From NCBI GenBank assembly GCA_005882415.1, contig VBAE01000085.1, forward strand, positions 1 through 32,659: a stretch of DNA of 32,659 bases. Reading direction: 5' to 3'. This DNA comes from Alphaproteobacteria bacterium. Its GTDB lineage: Bacteria > Pseudomonadota > Alphaproteobacteria > Sphingomonadales > Sphingomonadaceae. Under the pieces are notes generated by a model. That model worked only from the letters and a program-made list of their open reading frames with translations, was not told the DNA's origin and did not search any database. This document shows, piece after piece, positions 23,380-30,068 of this stretch (position 1 is its first letter; each line of letters begins with the position of its first letter). The position numbers were made by a program, and so were the translations under genes.

Positions 23380-23413
23380 AAGGGGAGGGGGCGCTTCGGC
23401 GCCTCCTCCTTTT
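23380..23413 (+). terminator. Rho-independent terminator of the azoR-gst-pirin operon
   Basis: Five bases past the pirin stop: a 15-bp stem (aaggggagggggcgc / gcgcctcctcctttt, 12 Watson-Crick and 3 G-U pairs) with a stable ttcg loop, ending in TTTT. Confidence 0.85.
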
Positions 23414-23518
23414 CCGGCTTTACCTAAGTATGTGGCCGCGAAGACACTTTTCTATGGTTAACGAGGATTAAACCACCAAAGCTCGGCACTTTCCGCGGTG
23501 CGCCTCGTTACTGCCCAC

Positions 23519-23758
23519 ATGCCTCGCTACTACTTCAACCTTCGCGGCCGTGACGCATTGCTCCAGGATGAGCATGGCATTCCGCTGCCCGACGGGGAAT
23601 CGGCCTGGTACCAGGCGGTGCGCAGCGCGCGCGAGGTGATCCGGGCGGACCTCCAGATCGGCATCGGCTGGGACGGCCAGGCGATCGAGATCATCGACGA
23701 GAGCGGGATAAGGATCGACGAGGTCCCGCTCCACGAGGTGGCGCAGGTTTTCTTGTAG
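23519..23758 (+). CDS. DUF6894 family protein
   Basis: A 79-residue protein, MPRYYFNLRGRDALLQDEHG then IPLPDGESAWYQAVRSAREV and an acidic end. The MPRYYF-x-LR start and the D-x-x-G-x-x-(L/F)PD-x-x-xA spacing are typical of DUF6894, a small alphaproteobacterial family with no known role. No ribosome site is visible before the ATG; an upstream in-frame GTG (23498) is no better. Confidence 0.8.
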   Translation: MPRYYFNLRGRDALLQDEHGIPLPDGESAWYQAVRSAREVIRADLQIGIGWDGQAIEIIDESGIRIDEVPLHEVAQVFL

Positions 23759-23777
23759 CGGGGTTGTTGGCGACAGC

Positions 23778-23873
23778 CGTCATGCCGGACTTGATCCGGC
23801 ATCCATGAACACGGACCGTGTCCAGTTCTCAGAAACCTGTGTTCATGGATCCCGGGTCAAGCCCGGGATGACG
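23778..23873. repeat. Imperfect inverted repeat (intergenic palindromic element)
   Basis: The arms are about 35 bases: cgtcatgccggacttgatcc plus ggcatccatgaacac on the left, and gtgttcatggatcccgggtc plus aagcccgggatgacg on the right, with a 26-base middle. Each arm also holds its own small hairpin (gccggacttgatccggc; cccgggtcaagcccggg). This is a REP-like element of a type widespread between genes in sphingomonads (recognised by eye). Confidence 0.75.
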
Positions 23874-23916
23874 ATCGAGAGGTGGAGGCCGCCCGTGCCT
23901 CTAAGACGCCCCGCCC

Positions 23917-24270
23917 CTACACCCGCTTGAACACGTCCCTCGCCCGCACCTTGCTGACGGGGGTGGTGAGCGCGTCCAGATCCTTGGGGTGGAGCTCCAC
24001 TTCGAACTCGCAGCCGGCGTCGTTGCCTTCGGCCCAGACCACGCGGCTGCGCTTCATTTCGAAGCCGGGGAGCTTCAGCCACACTTCGGCGCCGATCTCG
24101 AGCTGCGTGCCCGCGTCGATCTTGAAGCCGCCGGTCGAGACGTCGAGCACCACTACCGGAAGCGTGCTCGCCCCCTCCTCGCGCAAGGCGGCCGCCAGGT
24201 TGACGATCCGGCGCTCGGTCTTGCGGCCGTCCCCGGTCGGCAGCCTGGAGAGTTGTGCATTGATGAACAA
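23917..24270 (-). CDS. Single-domain PilZ protein
   Basis: A 117-residue protein starting at a TTG (24270) behind AAAGGACG; there is no earlier ATG in frame. It holds a PilZ domain: the R-rich motif GRKTERRIVNLAAALREEGA, then VVVLDVSTGGFKIDAG (D-x-S-x-x-G), and VWLKLPGFEMKRSRVVWAEG, ending in AGCEFEVELHPKDL. PilZ domains bind cyclic di-GMP through these Arg and Asp/Ser/Gly residues. It stands alone, so its output (motility, polysaccharide) is not shown. Confidence 0.85.
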   Translation of the reverse strand: MFINAQLSRLPTGDGRKTERRIVNLAAALREEGASTLPVVVLDVSTGGFKIDAGTQLEIGAEVWLKLPGFEMKRSRVVWAEGNDAGCEFEVELHPKDLDALTTPVSKVRARDVFKRV

Positions 24271-24322
24271 GGCGTCGTCCTTTCGTCCCCGCGGTCGTGC
24301 GGAAGGGCTAGCAGCCGAGTGG

Positions 24323-24496
24323 CTAATATCGGGTTAGCGTCTGGAAGAGAGTGCCGGCGGAGGGTTCGGGGCCGGCATCCCGAAAGATGCCGGCCCCCCC
24401 TCGATACGCGACACAAGGGGCCGCCGTTGCGGCGTAAGCCATCCCGACGACGAGCTGCTTATCGCTGAAAAGGGTTGAGAAAGTGCTGAACGACAT
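24323..24496 (-). CDS. Possible small protein of 57 residues (uncertain)
   Basis: MSFSTFSTLFSDKQLVVGMA then YAATAAPCVAYRGGAGIF and a tail. The start has a short hydrophobic run like a small secreted or membrane peptide, and the Ser/Phe-rich N-terminus looks protein-like. But no clear ribosome site is present, and codons 31-44 coincide with a strong GC hairpin (24368-24397), odd inside a gene. It may be a shorter gene that lost its stop before the hairpin, or not a gene. Confidence 0.25.
   Translation of the reverse strand: MSFSTFSTLFSDKQLVVGMAYAATAAPCVAYRGGAGIFRDAGPEPSAGTLFQTLTRY
24368..24397. terminator. Strong 12-bp GC hairpin
   Basis: ggggccggcatc / gatgccggcccc pair perfectly around a ccgaaa loop in the gap between the PilZ gene and the glycosylase gene. 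It has the strength of a terminator stem but no T-run. Read on the minus strand it would follow the possible small gene's first 30 codons. Confidence 0.5.
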
Positions 24497-24796
24497 GGTT
24501 AGCGTAGGTTCAACCAAGTGCCTCCGCGCCCGATTCGCAAAGGCGCGGCGCAGAGGGGGCGGGCAGAGAAAAGGCGGAGCCGGTCCAAGACCACCTCCGC
24601 CCCCCCGGTCGCGTACCGTCGCCCCTGTTAATGCGGAAGGGTTACGAAATATTTTAAGGGCCGGAACGATTCGCCGGTCCCCTGCTCCGTCATTGCGAGG
24701 AGCGAAGCGACGCGGCAATCCATGGGCCTCTGAGACCGTACTGGATTGCTTCGCTTCGCTCGCAATGACGGTTTGCACCGCCTGACGCGACTGTCC
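24497..24796. other. Noncoding gap between small ORF and glycosylase gene
   Basis: No convincing gene. It contains a G/C-rich low-complexity stretch (24541-24615), an AT-rich patch (aaatattttaagg, about 24646-24658) and the inverted repeat at 24687-24771. Long frames across it read through repeat sequence only. Confidence 0.6.
24687..24771. repeat. Inverted repeat of the GTCATTGCGAGGAGCGAAGC type
   Basis: The left arm ccgtcattgcgaggagcgaa, continuing gcgacgcggcaatcca (24687-24722), pairs imperfectly with tggattgcttcgcttcgctc plus gcaatgacgg (24742-24771). This sequence class is a common mobile palindromic repeat in alphaproteobacteria and is often mis-annotated as a peptide (VIASEAKQS...RFAPRND), as it would be here on the minus strand. 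Confidence 0.85.
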
Positions 24797-25435
24797 TCAG
24801 ACCGGCGCCTCATTGTCGCTGCCCATATCGGCGCGGCGGTGATGCCAGCTGAAGATGGCGAGGGGGCCCCGGTGGGGGCGCCAGGCTTCGGCGAGCTCGC
24901 GGATGTGGCGTTCTGTCGGGCGGTCGGGGAGGCCGAGGATTCGGCCGATCTCGATCTGCACCGCAAGGTCTCCCGCCGGCCACATGTCGACCCGGCCTTC
25001 CGCGAAGAGGAGGTAAACCTCGGCGGTCCAGCGGCCGATGCCTTTCACCGCAACCAGCTTGGCGATCGCCTCCTCGTCGTCCTCGGGGAGGTTGTCGAGG
25101 TCGAGCCGTCCCGAGACCACCTCCTCGGCGAGGCTCCTCGCATAGCTCATCTTCTGGCGGGAGAGGCCGGCGCCGCGGAGCGCCTCGTCGCTGGCGGAAA
25201 GGATGTTGCGGGGATCCATGTCGGCGCCGACCGCGGCTTCGAGCTTCGCCCACATCGAGGCCGCCGCCTTGATGCTGACCTGCTGGCCGACGATGGCGCG
25301 GAGCAGGGTGGTGTAGCCGCGTTCGCTGATCCTCGGCTCGGGATAGCCGGCGCGGGCGAGGGCCGCGGCGATGGCGGGATCGCGCTCGGCCAGCGCGTCG
25401 AGCGAGCGCTTCAATCCTTCCGCCTGAATTCCCAC
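24797..25435 (-). CDS. DNA-3-methyladenine glycosylase (AlkA type, HhH-GPD)
   Basis: A 212-residue base-excision repair enzyme. The core ISERGYTTLLRAIVGQQVSI then KAAASMWAKLEAAVG opens the HhH-GPD fold. The hairpin AVKGIGRWTAEVYLLFA and the catalytic Asp in MWPAGDLAV follow, then GLPDRPTERHIRELAEAWRP and the closing RGPLAIFSWHH. It removes alkylated purines from DNA. Start: GTG at 25435 behind GGGAG; no ATG occurs before the conserved core, and the frame upstream is antisense to the ferredoxin gene. Divergent from that gene. Confidence 0.9.
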   Translation of the reverse strand: MGIQAEGLKRSLDALAERDPAIAAALARAGYPEPRISERGYTTLLRAIVGQQVSIKAAASMWAKLEAAVGADMDPRNILSASDEALRGAGLSRQKMSYARSLAEEVVSGRLDLDNLPEDDEEAIAKLVAVKGIGRWTAEVYLLFAEGRVDMWPAGDLAVQIEIGRILGLPDRPTERHIRELAEAWRPHRGPLAIFSWHHRRADMGSDNEAPV

Positions 25436-25520
25436 GCCTGTCGCTCCCGCTTGAAATGCCCCCCCGGGCCTAGCATAGCTCGACGCCGGGGCGCTTCTTC
25501 GAAATCGGACGGGATGTAAC

Positions 25521-25838
25521 ATGGCCAAGCTCACCATCGTCGGCCGCGACGGCAGCGAGAAGACGGTGGAGGGCCATGACGGCTGGAGCGTGATGGAGAC
25601 GATCCGCGACGCCGGCTTCGACGAATTGCTCGCTCTGTGCGGCGGCTGCTGCAGCTGCGCGACGTGCCATGTCCATGTCGACGAGGGGTGGCTGGGTGCG
25701 CTTCCTGCGATGGGCGCGGATGAGGACGACCTTCTCGACAGCTCCAGCTTCCGCGGGGCGAACAGCCGGCTTTCGTGCCAGCTCGAATTCGGGCCGGAGC
25801 TGGACGGGCTGCGGGTCACGATCGCGCCTGAGGACTAA
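25521..25838 (+). CDS. Adrenodoxin-type [2Fe-2S] ferredoxin
   Basis: A 105-residue ferredoxin with cluster ligands C40, C46, C49 and C86 in C-x5-C-x2-C-x36-C (ALCGGCCSCATCHVHV and NSRLSCQLEF), the vertebrate adrenodoxin/putidaredoxin pattern. MAKLTIVGRDGSEKTVEG is the usual start. These proteins pass electrons from a ferredoxin reductase to cytochromes P450 or to Fe-S assembly. No partner gene is in view. Its TAA stop opens the repeat element at 25835. Confidence 0.94.
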   Translation: MAKLTIVGRDGSEKTVEGHDGWSVMETIRDAGFDELLALCGGCCSCATCHVHVDEGWLGALPAMGADEDDLLDSSSFRGANSRLSCQLEFGPELDGLRVTIAPED

Positions 25839-26003
25839 GTCCTCCCCGTCGCCAGACGGGGAGGGGGACCACCCGAAGGGTGGTGGAGGGGTAGGTGGCT
25901 CGACGTTGGCAGTTCTCGCGCGAACCTCTGATTCCCAGCCTTTTACCCCTCCACCACATTTCATGTGGTCCCCCTCCCCCCGCTTCGCGCGGGGAGGACT
26001 TAG
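25835..26003. repeat. Two inverted copies of a ~60-bp double-hairpin repeat at convergent stop codons
   Basis: Copy 1 (25835-25893, plus) and copy 2 (26003-25944, minus) share CTAAGTCCTCCCCG, then GGGGAGGGGGACCAC, then GTGGTGGAGGGGTA, with 50 unique bases between them. Each copy has two hairpins whose stems differ by paired changes: CCCCGTC/GACGGGG versus CCCCGC/GCGGGG, and ACCACCC/GGGTGGT versus ACCACAT/ATGTGGT. The TAA at the start of copy 1 is the ferredoxin stop, and the TAA at the start of copy 2 is the lipoprotein stop. A relative of the first hairpin ends ubiG and its neighbour (10984-11018). Likely also acts as bidirectional terminator. Confidence 0.85.
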
Positions 26004-26800
26004 CGCAGCTGCAGGAGCGCCTCGGGCTTCTTTGCGTCCAGCGGCCCTACGACCCATGTCAGCACCCGCGTTCCGCCGGCGCCTGGTGCGGGGCCGTCCT
26101 GCGTGTTGTTGGTCAGCACTTCGGCGTCCGTCGTGACGGTGAAGGTGCCCTGGGGCCTCGGCGCGGAGTCTCCAGCCCCGGTCGGCATGGACCCCGCATT
26201 GCCGGCAAGCGCCTTCAGCCCGGAGTCGCTCCCTTGCACGAAGGCCGGGGCGTTGATCCGGACCTTGTTGCCGACGGCGCGGTTGACCTCGACGAAGGGG
26301 ATGATGAAGTCGATGGTCGGGTCGAACACGCCCTTGCCCTTATGGACGACGCGCTTCCAGCCTTCATAGCCCTGCAACCGCCGGGCGAACTCGTCCATCG
26401 TCTTGGGATCGTTGACGTCCATGCCGCCGAACATCGCCCGGGTGCGCTCGTCCTCCGCCTTCTTCTCGGCCGCGCGGGTGGCCTTGTTCGCCTCCCATTC
26501 CTTGCGCTTGGTCTCGAGCTCGGCAGGGGTGCATTCGCGGGCGGTCGGCTCGCTGCTGTCGGGGGTCTGCTGGTCGACGCAGTCCTGCATCTCCGGATCG
26601 AACTTGTCCTCGGCCGCGGCCGCGCCGGCGCCCATTTCGCCCAGGCCCTGGGCGGTCATCAGCACGATCTCGCCGGCATAATGGTAGGTGAAGCTGCCGT
26701 CCTTCTTCAGCGTCAGTTCGGCATTGAACTTGCCGGGCGTCAGCAGGCAGCCGCTCAGAAGCATGAGCGCGCCCAAAGCGGCGATCCGAACGAAGTTCAT
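26000..26800 (-). CDS. Predicted outer-membrane or periplasmic lipoprotein of unknown function
   Basis: A 266-residue protein with a lipoprotein signal (MNFVRIAALGALMLLSGC; lipobox LSGC, Cys18). After it come FNAELTLKKDGSFTYHYAGE and a charged helical stretch with KRKEWEANKATRAAEKKAED. The rest is WKRVVHKGKGVFDPTIDFII, VRINAPAFVQGSD and a C-terminal RVLTWVVGPLDAKKPEALLQ. The sequence fits a lipoprotein group of sphingomonads with no assigned role. The short link between KGKGVFD and VRINAPAF may be missing some residues relative to relatives, but I am not sure. Its stop is supplied by the repeat at 25944-26003. Confidence 0.75.
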   Translation of the reverse strand: MNFVRIAALGALMLLSGCLLTPGKFNAELTLKKDGSFTYHYAGEIVLMTAQGLGEMGAGAAAAEDKFDPEMQDCVDQQTPDSSEPTARECTPAELETKRKEWEANKATRAAEKKAEDERTRAMFGGMDVNDPKTMDEFARRLQGYEGWKRVVHKGKGVFDPTIDFIIPFVEVNRAVGNKVRINAPAFVQGSDSGLKALAGNAGSMPTGAGDSAPRPQGTFTVTTDAEVLTNNTQDGPAPGAGGTRVLTWVVGPLDAKKPEALLQLR

Positions 26801-26836
26801 AGCTTAGGCCCCCCAACCGGAGCCGTTACGGCCCCG

Positions 26837-27580
26837 TCAGCCTGTATGCGTGGCGGCGGCGTAGAGCGCAATGGCGGCGGCGTTGGAGACGTTGAGGCTC
26901 TCGATCCGGCCGCTGATCGGGAGTCGGGCGAGGGCGTCGCAATGCGCCTCGGTGTTCTGGCGCATGCCTTCGCCTTCCGCGCCGAGCACCAAAGCGACCC
27001 GCTTCGGCCCGAGCGCCTCGGCCAGGGTCTGGTCCGCCTCGCCGGTCAGGCCGACCCGCCAGAAGCCGGCTTCCGCCATCTCGTCGAGCGCGCGCGACAG
27101 GTTGACGACGCGGGCCCAGGGCACCGTCTCCAGCGCCCCGCTCGCGGACTTGGCGAGCGCGCCCGATTCCGGCGGCGCGTGCCGGTCCTGGGTCACGATC
27201 CCCAGCGCGTCGAAGGCGGCGGCCGAGCGCAGGATCGCGCCGACATTGTGCGGGTCGGTGACCTGGTCGAGGACGAGCAAAGGCCGCCCGTCCTCGGCCT
27301 GCTCGAGCAGGTCGGCGAGGAGGATGTCTTCCAGCCGCTCAACCTCGGCGACGACGCCCTGGTGCGGCGCGTCGCGGGGCACGTGGCGGGCGAGGTCGGC
27401 GGCCTCGGCGAAGACGAGCGGGATGGAGGAGGGGATTGCGAGCTCGGCCGCGGCGTCGCGCGTCGCCCAGATCCGGACGATGGTCCGCTCGGGATTGTCG
27501 AGGGCGGCGGCGACGGCGTGGCGGCCCCAGAAGCGGGGCCTGTTCTCGGCCTTGCTGGCCTGGCGGGCTTTGCGGCGCAT
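26837..27580 (-). CDS. rlmB: SpoU-family rRNA 2'-O-methyltransferase (RlmB-like)
   Basis: A 247-residue SPOUT enzyme: an L30e-like N-terminus (ENRPRFWGRHAVAAALDNPE) then the knot with the three SpoU motifs, DPHNVGAILRSAAAFDALGI (Asn and Arg), VALVLGAEGEGMRQNTEAHC and ISGRIESLNVSNAAAIALYA. RlmB methylates G2251 of 23S rRNA; TrmH-like activity on tRNA cannot be excluded. Start ATG 27580 (MRRKARQASKAENRPRF) matches the family; the open frame above it is untranslated leader. It is divergent from tRNA-Tyr. Confidence 0.88.
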   Translation of the reverse strand: MRRKARQASKAENRPRFWGRHAVAAALDNPERTIVRIWATRDAAAELAIPSSIPLVFAEAADLARHVPRDAPHQGVVAEVERLEDILLADLLEQAEDGRPLLVLDQVTDPHNVGAILRSAAAFDALGIVTQDRHAPPESGALAKSASGALETVPWARVVNLSRALDEMAEAGFWRVGLTGEADQTLAEALGPKRVALVLGAEGEGMRQNTEAHCDALARLPISGRIESLNVSNAAAIALYAAATHTG

Positions 27581-27654
27581 GGCGAGCCCAATGGCCGCGA
27601 CGGGCCGCCCTTGCAAGCGCGGATCGGGAAGGGCGCGCGCGCCTTTCCAGCAAG

Positions 27655-27683
27655 TTGACAGCGCCGCCCCCTTTCGCCATTGA
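27655..27683 (+). promoter_or_regulatory. Promoter of tRNA-Tyr
   Basis: TTGACA (27655-27660), a 17-base spacer and CATTGA (27678-27683), 27 bases ahead of the tRNA 5' end. Same -35 and spacing as the tRNA-Leu promoter. Confidence 0.5.
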
Positions 27684-27710
27684 GCGCGCCTCCCCATTTC
27701 GGGGCCTCCT

Positions 27711-27797
27711 GGACAGGTGGCCGAGTGGTTAAAGGCAGCAGACTGTAAATCTGCCCGGGTTTCCCGTACGCTGGTTCGAATCCAGCCCTGTCCACCA
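27711..27797 (+). tRNA. tRNA-Tyr (GTA)
   Basis: Acceptor ggacagg/cctgtcc, anticodon arm gcaga-ctgtaaa-tctgc with anticodon GTA, a long class II variable arm (cccgggtttcccgtacg), T arm with ggttcgaatcc, and an encoded CCA (27795-27797). Confidence 0.97.
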
Positions 27798-27857
27798 CCG
27801 CCCCAGGGGCGGTTTTCCCCTTAGAAAGCGATCAGGCCGCCAGCAGGCCGCGGCCGA

Positions 27858-29555
27858 CTAGGCCGCCAGCAGGCAACGCGCGGTGGGGCCGGTTACGTGG
27901 TAGACATAGCCGTCGCGCGAGGTGGCGATGAAGGCGCCGGGTTCGGGCGCCGCGGCGAGCGACGAGATCCCTTCCGAGGAGAGGCGGACGAAGCGGAGAT
28001 ATTCGCCGCTCCTAAGGTCGAAGATGCCGACGCGGCCGGCCTCGTCGCCGGTGGCGAGGTGGGTGCCGTCGGCGCTCGCGGCGCAGCAGGACATGGCGTT
28101 GCGATGCGCGGTGGCGATCCCGACCGAACGGTCCAGGCCCCAGAGACGGAGCTTCAGGTCGCGGCCGACGCTTGCGAAGCGGCCGCCGGGTAGCGCGGTG
28201 CAGCCGGTCGCACCGCCGCTGTGGACGCTGGGGTCGGAATGGACCTCCTCCATCGTCTCCAGCCGGTGCGCGGCGTCGGAGCCGGCGGCGGTGACGGTGA
28301 ACAGCAGGCCGGCGTCGGACGCGATTCCGGTGATTGCGCTTCGGTGGAGTCGGAGCGCCGCGACCGGGCGAAGCGAATCGCCTTCCGCCTCGAACATCAG
28401 CATCTCGCCGGCGGCCGTGCCGATCGCGAGCCGGCCGCCTTCGACGGTGCAGGCGCAGAGCAAGGGCGCGTCCTGCTGCCAGAGCAGTTCGCCGCTGAGG
28501 GCGTCGACCAGGCCGCCGCTGTCGCCGCCGCAGACCAGGCGGCCCTCGTGGGAGACGATGAAGGTCGAGCCGCGGTTGAGGCGCGCCCGCTCCCGGCCGG
28601 CGGAGGCAAGGATGCCGCCCTCGCTGATCGTGAACAGGGCGCCTTCATGATGGCAGGCGTCGGCGAAGCCGGCGGCAGGCTCGATATCTTCGAGGTCCCA
28701 GGTGCCGCTCTTGAGGTCGAGCGTGCCGTAGCGGGAGCCGAAAGTGGGGAAAGCGAGGCGGTCGGGACCGACGAAAATGGGGGCGCGGGCGGCGACCAGC
28801 GGCGGCAGCTTCGCGTCCGCCGTGCAGGTGAGGCTTCCGCCCGACCGGCTCCAGACTTTGACCGAGCGGTCCATGCCGATCGAGATCAAAGCGCCCGAAG
28901 CAGGGTCGAAGCTGAGGTCGGCGATCGGCCCCCGGTGCGCCTCGAAGCGCTCGCGCCGGCGGCCGCAGAGGAGGATGATCGCGCCGTCGGCGGTGCCGGC
29001 GAAGAAGGTGCCGTCCGGGCTTGCCGCGGCCGCGCGCCCGAACGCGCCCTCTATGTCTCCGGCGGGCCGGCGCTGGCCGTTCTCCGCGTCCCAGCGGCTG
29101 ACGATTCCCTGCTCGCCGAGCGCGACCAGCTCGCCGCCGCCCTTCAGCCAGAGCAGGCAGACGACCGGGCCGTTATGGCCGGCGAGGTGGAGGAGGGGCC
29201 GTCCGGCGAAATCGAAGACGATAACGCTGCCGTCGCGGGCGGCGGTGGCGACGCGCTCCAATGTGGGGTGGAAGGCGGCCGCCTCGACCGCATCCTCATG
29301 CCCCGCCATCACCGCGCGCAGGCGAAGGTCGGGCACCGACCAGAGGCGGGCGCTGAAGTCGGCGCCGGCCGAGATCAGCCAGTTTCCGCTTCCGCTGAAG
29401 CCGCAGAGATAAGCGCTGTCGTCGTGGCAGCCGCGGGCCAAAGCGACATCGTCGTGCGCGTTCCACAAGATCACTCGGCCGTCCGCTCCCGCAGTGGCGA
29501 GCAGCGAATCCCGAAACCCTGTTATCGCGTGAATTGGCCCCCGGTGGTCGATCAT
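27858..29555 (-). CDS. Cytoplasmic WD40 beta-propeller protein
   Basis: A 565-residue protein made wholly of WD40 repeats: GRVILWNAHDD, FSARLWSVPDL, GSVIVFDFAG, GIVSRWDAENG, RSVKVWSRSGG, LKLRLWGLDRS, GRVGIFDLRSG and GYVYHVTG mark blade ends, each preceded by an S-x-G or A-x-G-A-DG turn (LLATAGADGRV, LISAGADFSA). I count roughly 12-13 blades, enough for two seven-bladed rings, though the middle blades are weak. There is no signal peptide, membrane segment or enzymatic domain, so it is a scaffold without a visible partner. WD40 proteins are uncommon in small-genome sphingomonads. It sits alone between tRNA-Tyr and tRNA-Gly, in a position that suggests acquisition. Start ATG 29555 lacks a clear ribosome site. 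Confidence 0.8.
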   Translation of the reverse strand: MIDHRGPIHAITGFRDSLLATAGADGRVILWNAHDDVALARGCHDDSAYLCGFSGSGNWLISAGADFSARLWSVPDLRLRAVMAGHEDAVEAAAFHPTLERVATAARDGSVIVFDFAGRPLLHLAGHNGPVVCLLWLKGGGELVALGEQGIVSRWDAENGQRRPAGDIEGAFGRAAAASPDGTFFAGTADGAIILLCGRRRERFEAHRGPIADLSFDPASGALISIGMDRSVKVWSRSGGSLTCTADAKLPPLVAARAPIFVGPDRLAFPTFGSRYGTLDLKSGTWDLEDIEPAAGFADACHHEGALFTISEGGILASAGRERARLNRGSTFIVSHEGRLVCGGDSGGLVDALSGELLWQQDAPLLCACTVEGGRLAIGTAAGEMLMFEAEGDSLRPVAALRLHRSAITGIASDAGLLFTVTAAGSDAAHRLETMEEVHSDPSVHSGGATGCTALPGGRFASVGRDLKLRLWGLDRSVGIATAHRNAMSCCAASADGTHLATGDEAGRVGIFDLRSGEYLRFVRLSSEGISSLAAAPEPGAFIATSRDGYVYHVTGPTARCLLAA

Positions 29556-29944
29556 CCGCGGGCAAAATAGCCGCGAAATCCGCAGGTTAAAGGAGATTTA
29601 GAGCCAAATTGGACCTTCCGCGTCCGAAACGGCGGCACCCCCGCAAGGGCTGGAAGCCGGCCTTAAAGGCACGGGGGAGTCACCAGCGCAAGGCTGATGG
29701 CTAAAGACCCCTTAGCCGCGTGGAGAGTGAGGCTAGTTGCATAGACGGACCGAGATGAGGCTGCATCTCATCTTGCTCCAACCCAAGTAATGATTGGCGA
29801 ATTCTGCCGCTATAGCCTGAGCCGCACCGGATGGCCCGCTCGCAACCTGAGCCGTGGGCGCCCGCCCCATCCGGCTTCGCGGCGCGGCGGAGCGTCCGGG
29901 GAAGCTCAGGCCCCGGAAAAAAAGCAATTTTTGTCGAAAAACCT
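29556..29944. other. Gap without a gene, with a structured stretch
   Basis: No convincing coding sequence on either strand. The left part (29600-29775) is rich in hairpins and is listed separately. The right part has gccgcaccggatggcccg-type GC DNA and an A-run (ggaaaaaaagcaatttttgtcg, about 29917-29938) that sits just beyond the 3' end of tRNA-Gly on the minus strand, where it reads as caaaaattgctttttttcc and could end that transcript. Confidence 0.55.
29630..29775 (+). ncRNA. Candidate structured RNA (unassigned)
   Basis: Nested hairpins follow each other. cccccg (29638-29643) pairs with cggggg (29672-29677), enclosing an 8-bp stem agggctgg/ccggcctt (29646-29653/29657-29664). A caccagc/gctg-a-tgg stem follows (29681-29700), then ggctaa/ttagcc (29699-29704/29712-29717), then a 9-bp cgagatgag/ctcatcttg stem (29751-29759/29767-29775). 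I do not recognise an Rfam family, and the strand is uncertain, since on the minus strand it would be the leader of the WD40 gene. Confidence 0.3.
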
Positions 29945-30018
29945 TGGAGCGGGTAACGGGGATCGAACCCGTATCACAAGCTTGGAAGGCTAGTGCTCTA
30001 CCATTGAGCTATACCCGC
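29945..30018 (-). tRNA. tRNA-Gly (TCC)
   Basis: On the minus strand: acceptor gcgggta/tacccgc, D arm gctcaatggtagagc, anticodon arm ctagc-cttccaa-gcttg (anticodon TCC; one T-T mismatch in the stem), T arm acgggttcgatccccgt, discriminator T and encoded CCA (29947-29945). Confidence 0.96.
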
Positions 30019-30034
30019 GCGCCAAGGCGTGAGC

Positions 30035-30063
30035 CATATGGCGCAGCCGCCGCGGCCGGGCAA
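30035..30063 (-). promoter_or_regulatory. Promoter of tRNA-Gly
   Basis: Minus strand TTGCCC (30063-30058), a 17-base spacer and CATATG (30040-30035), 16 bases ahead of the tRNA 5' end; same geometry as the other two tRNA promoters. Confidence 0.45.
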
Positions 30064-30068
30064 GGGGG

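Noticed and set aside
24323-24778. A 151-residue minus-strand protein beginning MQTVIASEAKQS
   Set aside because: The first third is translated palindromic repeat, a known false-gene source; only the last 57 codons are kept as a doubtful small gene.
28221-29570. A 449-codon plus-strand frame
   Set aside because: Antisense to the WD40 gene, whose blade motifs are clear; its own sequence is low-complexity Ala/Gly/Glu/Arg.
29733-29927. A 64-codon minus-strand frame between the WD40 gene and tRNA-Gly
   Set aside because: No ribosome site, no recognisable feature, and it overlaps the structured region; not supported as a gene.
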